From: Acidobacteriaceae bacterium
Lineage (GTDB): Bacteria > Acidobacteriota > Terriglobia > Terriglobales > SbA1
DNA: 11,343 nt
Assembly (NCBI GenBank): GCA_003136335.1
Contig: PLEA01000621.1
Span: forward strand, 245 to 11,587
Reading direction: 5' to 3'
Shown in pieces: positions 5,646 to 11,343 of the stretch. Both the position numbers and the translations under genes were made by a program. Position 1 is the stretch's first letter, and each line of letters begins with the position of its first letter. The notes under the pieces were generated by a model, which was given only the letters and a program-made list of their open reading frames with translations, did no database searches and was not told the DNA's origin.

Positions 5646-8522
5646 CTACTCCAGATCTCTCCAATTCATTCCCACTCCCATATCCACCTGAAGAGGCACG
5701 GCCAGCGCGTGGACTTTCTCCATATGCTCCCGCACCAGCGGCTGCATAATCTCCACTTCGTTCTCGGGAACTTCAAACACCAGTTCATCGTGCACCTGCA
5801 GGGTCATTCTGGATTTCAGGCCGCGCTCCCGCAGGGCAGCGTCGATGCGGATCATGGCGATCTTAATCAGGTCCGCCGCCGTCCCTTGCAGAGGGGTGTT
5901 TACCGCGGTGCGCTCGGCGAATCCGCGCTGGTTAGCGTTCTTGCTGTTGATGTCGGGGATGGGGCGCACGCGTCCGAAGAGCGTTTCCACTTTCATGTCG
6001 CGCCGGGCTTCTTCCAAAGTCTTATCGATGAAGGCGCGCACGCCGTTGTACTTTTCGAAATACGCAGCAATGAATTGCTTGGCTTCGCTCGGCTCAATGC
6101 CAAGATTCTGCGAAAGTCCAAAAGGCGAGAGGCCGTAGACAATGCCGAAGTTCACCACCTTGGCCTGCCGGCGGTGGTCGGCCGTGACCATCAGCGGCGG
6201 CACGCCGAATACTTGCGAAGCCGTCAGCGTGTGCACATCGTCGCCACGGCGGTAGGCCTCGACCAGCAGGGAATCGTGCGAAAAATGCGCCAGCAGGCGC
6301 AGCTCAATCTGCGAATAATCGGCGGTCAGCAGCATATGCCCGGGCTCCGCGATGAAAGCCGCTCGGATTCCCCGCCCCAGTTCGGTGCGGATCGGAATAT
6401 TTTGCAAGTTCGGATTGGCCGAAGACAGGCGTCCGGTCGCGGTTCCGGTCTGCCCGAAAGTTGTATGCAGGCGTCCGGTCGAAGCATTGATGAGGGCGGG
6501 CAGCGCGTCCACGTACGTGGACTTCAGTTTCGTCAGTTGGCGGTAATCGAGCACCATGCGCGCGATGGGATGATTCTCAGCCAGTTCTTCGAGAACATCG
6601 ACCGCAGTTGAGATAGTGCGGCCCTTGCCGTATTTCACCGGCTTGGGCAAGTTCATACGATTGAACAGAACGTCGCCCAGTTGCTTCGGCGAGCCCACGT
6701 TGAATTCCATCCCCGCAACTTCATAAATTTCTTTCGCCTGGGCGGCGATCTCGCGCTCCAGTTCGCCCGACATCTGCGAGAGCGCGGCCGTGTCGATTTT
6801 GACCCCGGCATGCTCCATGCGCGCCAGCACCGGCACGAGCGGGAGATCCATTTCTTCGTAAAGTTTGACCAGACCCGCTTGCTCGATTTCACTGCGCAGC
6901 GCACCAGCCAGCCGTCCCGTGATGTCGGCGGACTCGGCTAGTTCCTCGGTTAGCTTCAGGTTGAAACGCCGCAGGGCGACGTCCGCCAGCCGGTGCGATG
7001 AGTAGGTCGGATTGAGCAGGTAGGAATACAGCATGGGATCGTGGCGCACGCCTGCAAGAGAGATTCCGAGCGGATCCATCGCATGAATCGCAGCCTTGTA
7101 ATCATGGAACGCTTTGGGCACGGCAGCGTTCGTGAGGATAGATCGCATTCTTTCACCGGCGCCGCCAGAGTCAAGTTTCACGATCACGGCCGATCCCGCA
7201 ACTGCCGAGATGGCGACGCGACGCGCCGTGGGTGCGGGGATCGGCCGGAGCATCAACTCTCCCAAAGCCCCCAGCGATCCGTCCAAGCCTCCGCCCATCC
7301 CTCCCTCCAGGAAGGATAGTTGGGTGGCCTGCACCTCCTCTTCTGTTTCTTCTTCCTCCACCGCCGTAACGGTTTCTACCTGCTCAACCGCCACGGCGAG
7401 AGCGCCTCCAGCCGCAACTGCACCAAGCACGCCCTCGATATCCGCAGCCGACTTCGCCTCCGTGTAGTGGGTCGAGCTCACCTCGACCACCGGCAGCAGC
7501 TCTTTCAGCAGCGAGGTAAATTCCAGTTCGGCGAAGAGCGCGCGCAAGTCGTCAACGTTAGGAGCGCCGGCGCGCATGGATTCCACATCCAACTCGATGG
7601 GAACATTCGTGTCGATGGTCGCCATGCTCTTGCTGAAAAGAATCGTGTCGCGATTGTGCAGCAACGACTCGCGGTAAGTTTTCCTTTCAACTTCCGCAGC
7701 ATGCTCCAGCGCCTGCTCGACGGTGCCGAAGCGTTTGATGATTTCCACCGAGCCTTTGTCGCCAATACCCGGCGCTCCCGGAATGTTGTCGATGGCATCC
7801 CCGCGTAGCGCCATCACGTCGATCACGCGGTCCGGAGGCACGCCGAGAATTTCTTCTACCTTCGCGGCATCACAGATCAGGTTATCTTTGGGCGGATTCA
7901 GAATCTGCACTTTGTCGTTGACCAACTGCATCATGTCCTTGTCGCTGGAAACGACATACACAGGATGCGAAGCCTCGGCAGCCTTGCGAGCCAGAGTGCC
8001 GATTACGTCATCGGCCTCAAAGCGCACGACCTCCAGGATCGGAATCCGGTACGCCTCCAACGCCCGGCGAATGTAAGGAACCTGCTGCGCCAGGTCTTCC
8101 GGCATGGCCACGCGGTTGGCTTTATACCCTTTGTATTCCACTTCCGTGAACGCCTGCGTCTTGATATCGAACTTTCGAATGCTGGTCACCGCGTCCGCCT
8201 GTTCGTCGCGAAATGTGGGCCCGGCCACATCGAACACGGCCGCCAGATATTCGGGAGAAAAATCCTCGCGCAGTTTGCGCAGCATGTTCACGAAAACATA
8301 AATCGCGGCCGTCGGCAGCCCCGTCTTGGTCGACATGGGACGCTGCCGCGCCATCGCATGGTAAGCGCGGAAGATGAACGACATGGTGTCGATCAGATAG
8401 ACGCGGCCGAGCAAGGCCGGGCCCTGGCCAAAAGTACCCTTAGACGGTCCGTCAGTCGCGGCTTTGCCGTTCGAAGGTGCCGCCGTCAGAGGCTGGTCCG
8501 GTGATTTCTTACGCGCGGGCAA
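5646..8522 (-). CDS. polA: DNA polymerase I
   Basis: Family A DNA polymerase for Okazaki fragment maturation and gap repair, 958 aa with the longest start (E. coli 928). Residues about 40-345 are the 5'-3' flap nuclease domain, with LIDTMSFIFRAYHA, FEADDVIGTLARK, SSDKDMMQL and the helix-hairpin-helix IPGAPGIGDKG. Residues 345-430 hold a low-complexity acidic and glycine-rich linker (EEEETEEE, GGMGGGLDG). The 3'-5' exonuclease region (about 430-545) lacks the expected acidic residues. The polymerase domain is intact: motif A LLTADYSQIELR (D735), O helix R784/K788/F792/Y796 with the E. coli R754/K758/F762/Y766 spacing, and motif C QVHDELVFE (H911, D912, E913). The start is uncertain. TTG at 8520-8522 has AAAAGGG directly abutting it, too close for a normal ribosome-binding site. 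An in-frame TTG at residue 37 (8412-8414) has AGGG 7 nt upstream and would give 922 aa. It is third in a minus-strand run, 28 bp after its neighbour. Confidence 0.97.
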   Translation of the reverse strand: MPARKKSPDQPLTAAPSNGKAATDGPSKGTFGQGPALLGRVYLIDTMSFIFRAYHAMARQRPMSTKTGLPTAAIYVFVNMLRKLREDFSPEYLAAVFDVAGPTFRDEQADAVTSIRKFDIKTQAFTEVEYKGYKANRVAMPEDLAQQVPYIRRALEAYRIPILEVVRFEADDVIGTLARKAAEASHPVYVVSSDKDMMQLVNDKVQILNPPKDNLICDAAKVEEILGVPPDRVIDVMALRGDAIDNIPGAPGIGDKGSVEIIKRFGTVEQALEHAAEVERKTYRESLLHNRDTILFSKSMATIDTNVPIELDVESMRAGAPNVDDLRALFAELEFTSLLKELLPVVEVSSTHYTEAKSAADIEGVLGAVAAGGALAVAVEQVETVTAVEEEETEEEVQATQLSFLEGGMGGGLDGSLGALGELMLRPIPAPTARRVAISAVAGSAVIVKLDSGGAGERMRSILTNAAVPKAFHDYKAAIHAMDPLGISLAGVRHDPMLYSYLLNPTYSSHRLADVALRRFNLKLTEELAESADITGRLAGALRSEIEQAGLVKLYEEMDLPLVPVLARMEHAGVKIDTAALSQMSGELEREIAAQAKEIYEVAGMEFNVGSPKQLGDVLFNRMNLPKPVKYGKGRTISTAVDVLEELAENHPIARMVLDYRQLTKLKSTYVDALPALINASTGRLHTTFGQTGTATGRLSSANPNLQNIPIRTELGRGIRAAFIAEPGHMLLTADYSQIELRLLAHFSHDSLLVEAYRRGDDVHTLTASQVFGVPPLMVTADHRRQAKVVNFGIVYGLSPFGLSQNLGIEPSEAKQFIAAYFEKYNGVRAFIDKTLEEARRDMKVETLFGRVRPIPDINSKNANQRGFAERTAVNTPLQGTAADLIKIAMIRIDAALRERGLKSRMTLQVHDELVFEVPENEVEIMQPLVREHMEKVHALAVPLQVDMGVGMNWRDLE

Positions 8523-8550
8523 CCCTTTTAGTTTAGCAGCAGAGAAGCAG

Positions 8551-9285
8551 CTAGAAATCGATCTGGAAGTCGGCCTGGACTATCTTCTTCCCGGCGTCAC
8601 CAGAGTTGTTGCGGAAGACGAGGTGATACTTGGCGGGCTCACCGAGTGTCGGAGGCAGGCCTGCCGCCACTTCCTGAGCGGCATCCGCAGAAAACATTGC
8701 CTCGCCCGAGTGTCCGCTGAGGAAATCGGCGTACTGCTTCTCGTTTAACAAAAGAAATTCCACGTCCGCGGTGTCTGTGGAGAGCGTGCCGTGCCGCTTT
8801 AAGAACGCACGATAAGTTCCCCGCAGTCGCGGATTGGAAGCGTGAGCTGGGACTTCGATGGGCAAGCTCACGATGTCGGTAACCGCAAAAGTCTTGTGCA
8901 GGACGGCGCTGCTGGCACCCACCGGCGACTCGCCAACGTGGTCGGAGGGAGTGGCTCTACCCGAAATCGGCTGCAAGCTGCTGGTCCCCACCGGCGACCG
9001 GCTCACCGGATTGGAGATCGTGGCTCTATGCGAAACCGGCGGCAACGTCTCGACGTGGGAAGACTTCTGACGCAACATATAGTCCGCCATCGGGCCCGTG
9101 ACCGTAACCATTTCTTGAGCTTGCCGGAGTTCAGCGTAATTCGGGAGAGTCTGCACCTGAACAGGCGCGGCGGAATCGCCTCGCGCAGCCACCACTTCCA
9201 CCACATGGCGCCGAAGCGTCCAGGCATACGAGCTCGCCAACACCAAAATGAAACTCGCCAGCAACCAGCCTAGGAATCGCTTCAT
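8551..9285 (-). CDS. Membrane-anchored protein of unknown function with tandem 23-residue repeat
   Basis: 244 aa, not recognised as a named family. The ATG start is supported by AAGGAG 5 nt upstream (9291-9296). Residues 5-22 form one hydrophobic segment after MKR, followed by RR, so the protein is likely anchored in the inner membrane or secreted; there is no lipobox cysteine. Residues 81-126 are two tandem 23-residue repeats rich in Ser, Pro, Thr and Val that look disordered, like a spacer. Residues about 132-244 look like a compact beta-rich domain. Its closing YHLVFRNN (220-227) then alternating hydrophobic strand resembles the YxLVFxN strands of GOLD/emp24-like beta-sandwiches in some bacterial envelope proteins; that likeness is tentative. 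It lies 67 bp after the dioxygenase gene and 28 bp before polA, all on one strand. Neighbours do not indicate a role. Confidence 0.8.
   Translation of the reverse strand: MKRFLGWLLASFILVLASSYAWTLRRHVVEVVAARGDSAAPVQVQTLPNYAELRQAQEMVTVTGPMADYMLRQKSSHVETLPPVSHRATISNPVSRSPVGTSSLQPISGRATPSDHVGESPVGASSAVLHKTFAVTDIVSLPIEVPAHASNPRLRGTYRAFLKRHGTLSTDTADVEFLLLNEKQYADFLSGHSGEAMFSADAAQEVAAGLPPTLGEPAKYHLVFRNNSGDAGKKIVQADFQIDF
8908..9045 (-). repeat. Tandem 69-bp coding repeat (2 units)
   Basis: Two adjacent 69-bp units, 8977-9045 (residues 81-103) and 8908-8976 (residues 104-126), identical at 52 of 69 bases by my alignment. The encoded 23-residue units share L-x-P-(V/I)-S-x-RAT at the start and SPVG-x-SS at the end, 14 identical residues in all. 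This is an in-frame duplication inside the linker of the membrane-anchored protein, old enough to have diverged but still keeping the RAT and SPVG motifs. Confidence 0.8.
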
Positions 9286-9352
9286 GTCTGCTCCTTGCAG
9301 AATGCTAGGGGGAACTCAGGCGGGTACGGAAGCTGTCGAAGGATTGCGGAAG

Positions 9353-9928
9353 TTACTTCGGTTTGCCGTATTCGGTGTTGAAGTGGAGCTTAATCTCTCC
9401 GCACGTGCCCTGTTCGGGCGAGTAAACCACGCAGGTATCGAAGGGCCGCGAATACATGTGCAGGCTGACCGCGCGTTGGTTGAATTCTCGAGGATTCACC
9501 ACGCGATGCACGGGATCGGCAGGATCGACCGCGCACGGATGCGAGATATTCATCTCGACGGTGTTGCTGGGTTCCAGCCGGCAGCGTCCAGCTTGCAAGT
9601 CCTGGTGAACGAGATGAAAGTTCTCCACATGTAAACGCCCGATCGGCACCGCCATCCAGCAATTCTGGTCGCGATGATTGTGCACCGAACTGGCCTGCCC
9701 GGTCTCCCAGCAAATGGCCATCAGTTCGTACACTGGCGTCCGGTCGATAAGATTCCGTGTGTAATGCTGCCGATTCCAAGTCAGGTAGGGCGCGAGCGAG
9801 TCAGCGCTGACGGGCGTGTCCTGAAGAAATCGCCGAACCACTTCGGTCTGATCGAAGGCGGCCTCGGGCAACTGGCGAAGACTTTCGACGAGAGTTTGGA
9901 TGGAAACTGGTGTTACCGCGGTGGTCAT
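9353..9928 (-). CDS. cdoA: Cysteine dioxygenase
   Basis: Cupin-fold non-haem iron enzyme that oxidises L-cysteine with O2 to cysteine sulfinate, the entry to taurine/sulfite and pyruvate formation. The chosen ATG at 9926-9928 has CCGGAG 6 nt upstream and gives 191 aa, close to mammalian enzymes (about 200 aa). An open frame continues 40 codons further upstream, but that part is basic, low complexity and has no support. Aligned to rat CDO, the iron ligands H86/H88/H140 are H83, H85 and H141. The substrate carboxylate contacts Y58/R60 are Y56/R58 in YTRNL. The Ser-His-Tyr triad S153/H155/Y157 is S155/H157/Y159 in SLHMYSRPFDTC. C93, which cross-links to Y157, is C90. It is the first gene of the minus-strand run that continues into the membrane protein and polA. 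The cytosolic location is inferred from the lack of a signal sequence. Confidence 0.95.
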   Translation of the reverse strand: MTTAVTPVSIQTLVESLRQLPEAAFDQTEVVRRFLQDTPVSADSLAPYLTWNRQHYTRNLIDRTPVYELMAICWETGQASSVHNHRDQNCWMAVPIGRLHVENFHLVHQDLQAGRCRLEPSNTVEMNISHPCAVDPADPVHRVVNPREFNQRAVSLHMYSRPFDTCVVYSPEQGTCGEIKLHFNTEYGKPK

Positions 9929-9946
9929 GGTGCGCTCCGGAGATAA

Positions 9947-9952
9947 AGTATA
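9947..9952 (-). promoter_or_regulatory. Candidate -10 box for the dioxygenase gene
   Basis: On the minus strand TATACT lies 18 nt upstream of the ATG. It differs from TATAAT at one position. No good -35 hexamer is visible 16-18 bp further upstream (the area reads AAAAGG-like). If used, the leader would be only about 11-12 nt and would just contain the GGAG ribosome-binding site. The assignment rests on the hexamer and its position only. Confidence 0.3.
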
Positions 9953-10091
9953 GCGTAGCGGTTTGTGCCTTTTCGGCCGACCTTCAGGGGCTCCCGGTTT
10001 TCTATTCAGCTTCTGACCAGAGCGATCCCGGTATTCCGCGCGGCGCAAGCTGTCGTCAAGCGTTCATTAGATTCGTTGCTAGACTAGGTGT

Positions 10092-10333
10092 ATGAAAACC
10101 GTAGGAGCGTTCGGAGCGAAGACGCATTGGAACGAATTATGAGGAGAGTTTTGAAGGGCCAGTCTATCCGGATCACGAGCCGAGGGACTCCTGTGGCGAA
10201 GTTAGTTCCCAACGAAGACGGCGAGCCCAAGGATCTGAAAAAGGTAGTTCGCGAAATCCGCGAGATCCGGCAGGGAGCAAGTCTGGGAGACTTCACGGTC
10301 CGCGAGTTAATCGACACAGGTCGACGCCACTAA
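10092..10333 (+). pseudogene. Phd/YefM-family antitoxin with N-terminal frameshift
   Basis: Antitoxin of the Phd/YefM type, which normally binds operator DNA through its N-terminus and neutralises a toxin through its C-terminus. The ATG at 10092 begins MKTVGAFGAKTHWNEL, a typical family N-terminus, then meets TGA at 10140-10142. The next frame, at ATG 10139, continues exactly where the family would: MRRVLKGQSIRITSRG, TPVAKLVPNED, ending RELIDTGRRH. Adding one base near 10137-10140 joins the two halves into an intact protein of about 80 aa, so a one-base deletion or a sequencing error is indicated. A GTG-started frame from 10088 spans the region but replaces the conserved N-terminus with unrelated residues, so I do not accept it as the native product. 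Nothing intact follows as a toxin; a toxin fragment lies just downstream. The ribosome-binding site is weak. Confidence 0.8.
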
Positions 10334-10341
10334 ACGGTCCG

Positions 10342-10428
10342 CACTGGAGTGCCTCAAATGGCGCGGAAGCGATCGCGCCTCCTCTCTGTCCATTTGAAGT
10401 AGCGAACGCTTTGCTGATGGAGCAGTGG
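10342..10428 (+). pseudogene. VapC-type PIN-domain toxin fragment
   Basis: Directly after the antitoxin, the plus-strand frame reads ...GAEAIAPPLCPFEVANALL. This closely resembles the mid-domain block of VapC PIN ribonucleases paired with such antitoxins (pattern A-x-VPALWPLEVANALL), whose Glu in EVAN is an active-site acid. Everything before it, including the start and the first catalytic Asp motif (about 35-40 residues), is missing. After EVANALL the similarity ends within a few codons. There is no start codon or ribosome-binding site. I read this as the residue of a deleted toxin gene, about 29 codons long. The match is short, so moderate confidence only; position beside an antitoxin strengthens it. 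Confidence 0.55.
10360..10379. other. GC-rich inverted repeat between the toxin remnant and murJ
   Basis: GGCGCG at 10360-10365 pairs with CGCGCC at 10374-10379 around an 8-nt loop, and a second perfect small inverted repeat, GCACTGGAGTGC, lies at 10341-10352. They sit downstream of murJ (minus) and the antitoxin (plus), so they could help end transcription from either side. No T-tract accompanies them. They overlap the toxin fragment and may be chance in GC-rich DNA. Confidence 0.25.
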
Positions 10429-10449
10429 ATTTTCGGCTACCCCTTAAGG

Positions 10450-11343
10450 TCACTTCCCCGCCCCCAAAATCTCCCCGGTTTCCCCGTGAGCTACCTCCGG
10501 ATAAACCGTTCTCTTGCGCCGCCGCAAATCCCGCGGCAACTCCGAGCGCAGCAGCCACAAGCCTCCGGCCACCGCCGCTGCCCAGGTCAAGGAAACCAGC
10601 GCCAGTTGCGTAAGGTCGGTCACGCGGTTGCCATGTCCGGAAGTCGCCAACGGCACCACCTTCGCCACTTCAAAGCTGATCCCGCCCGCCGCTGCTGCCG
10701 TCAGCGCCGCCTTCCCTAACTCTCCCCACCGCATCCCACCCAGAGGAACCAGTTTCCGCAAGTGCAGCAGGCAGGCCAGCGCCAGCAGATTCAAACCAAT
10801 CCCAACATCCGACGCCCAAGCCAGTCCCACCACCCCGAAGGTATGAAACAAAATCGAATACACCGGCAGCGATGCCACCGTGATCGCGCTGACCGCCACC
10901 ATTGGCGTGAGCGTGTCCCCCGCCGCGTAAAACGCCCGCGCATAAAGTCCCTGAGCCGACCACAACGCCAGGGAAAGCGAGAACCAGAAAAAATAGATCG
11001 CGCTGGTCTGCGTGTCCGCGAAGAGAAACTTTCCCCGCCGGTACACCAGATCGATCAAGGGAAGCGCCGCCACCATCATCCATCCGCTGGCCAGCAACGA
11101 AGCCGCCGCCACGCGGTACACCGAATCGTTCACCGTCGCGGCGAATTCTTTCATCTTTTTCTCGTTGAACAGCCGCGCAAAAAACGGCAGCGAGGCCTGC
11201 CCCGTTGCCTGCCCCAGCACTGCGATCGGCACCGCGAACAGACGCTTCGCATAATTCAGGCGCGCAATATCGCCAATGCCGCTCGCGGCGTACTGGCGCA
11301 AAATCCAATCGTCCGCCGTCACCAGCGAAACTCCAAGCATCAG
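10450..11343 (-). CDS. murJ: Lipid II flippase MurJ, C-terminal part (5' end outside window)
   Basis: Polytopic inner-membrane MOP-superfamily protein that flips lipid II, the peptidoglycan precursor, to the periplasmic face. The frame is open through the right edge, so the N-terminal part (about 200 or more residues; family about 500) is outside. From the first Met in the window, the family block D-x-LRQYAASGIGDIARLNYA then RLFAVP (12-38) matches the MurJ region around the YA-x-RL helix. Next are QATGQASLPF, then VYRRGKF (99-105), and FYAAGDTLTP (137-146), a hallmark of the family. Several hydrophobic helices follow (about 150-165, 170-193, 208-230, 244-264). The basic cytoplasmic tail RDLRRRKR (270-277) ends at TGA 10450-10452. 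The toxin-antitoxin remnant lies immediately 3' of it, on the opposite strand. Confidence 0.93.
   Translation of the reverse strand: MMLGVSLVTADDWILRQYAASGIGDIARLNYAKRLFAVPIAVLGQATGQASLPFFARLFNEKKMKEFAATVNDSVYRVAAASLLASGWMMVAALPLIDLVYRRGKFLFADTQTSAIYFFWFSLSLALWSAQGLYARAFYAAGDTLTPMVAVSAITVASLPVYSILFHTFGVVGLAWASDVGIGLNLLALACLLHLRKLVPLGGMRWGELGKAALTAAAAGGISFEVAKVVPLATSGHGNRVTDLTQLALVSLTWAAAVAGGLWLLRSELPRDLRRRKRTVYPEVAHGETGEILGAGK

Noticed and set aside
9929..10048. 40-codon N-terminal extension of the cysteine dioxygenase frame
   Set aside because: Basic, low-complexity sequence, spans the likely promoter, while ATG 9926-9928 has a proper ribosome-binding site and matches the family length.
10088..10333. 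Intact 81-aa gene starting at GTG 10088
   Set aside because: Its first 17 residues do not resemble the antitoxin family, whereas the +1 frame from ATG 10092 encodes the expected N-terminus; a frameshift explains both.

Overview
The window looks like a chromosomal stretch from a moderately GC-rich Gram-negative bacterium. It holds a trans-envelope heavy-metal RND pump, a MurJ flippase, a DNA polymerase I with a degenerate proofreading domain, and a cysteine dioxygenase. The overall style resembles Acidobacteriota, but that is inference from gene character, not from a marker; the tRNA and polA would settle it by database search.

Layout from left to right. (1) 1-2232, plus strand: the C-terminal two thirds of a CzcA/CusA-family RND pump, running in from outside the window. 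(2) 2233-2658: a gene-free convergent gap with a hairpin just after the pump gene and a pair of 24-bp imperfect direct repeats 96 bp apart. (3) 2659-4878, minus strand: a short SecA paralogue (739 aa) that keeps the motor motifs but lacks the C-terminal zinc-binding tail. (4) 4879-5386: about 500 bp without a convincing gene. (5) 5387-5463, minus: tRNA-Pro(GGG) with encoded CCA. (6) 5646-9928, minus: a compact group transcribed in the order cysteine dioxygenase, a membrane-anchored protein of unknown function with a tandem 23-residue repeat, then polA. The gaps are 67 and 28 bp, so co-transcription is possible. (7) 10092 to about 10428, plus: remains of a Phd/YefM-VapC type II toxin-antitoxin pair. 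The antitoxin carries a one-base frameshift near its N-terminus, and the toxin is reduced to a short PIN-domain fragment. (8) 10450-11343, minus: the C-terminal part of MurJ, running out of the right edge.

Most of the content is housekeeping: DNA repair and replication, peptidoglycan precursor flipping, sulfur amino acid catabolism and metal efflux. The accessory signals are the decayed toxin-antitoxin locus between murJ and the dioxygenase gene, and the region between the pump and tRNA-Pro, which holds the SecA paralogue flanked by two non-coding stretches. I found no integrase, insertion sequence, CRISPR array or clearly new multi-gene system. The points most worth a second look are the eroded toxin-antitoxin pair, the tail-less SecA paralogue beside a tRNA, and the apparent loss of the exonuclease residues in PolA.
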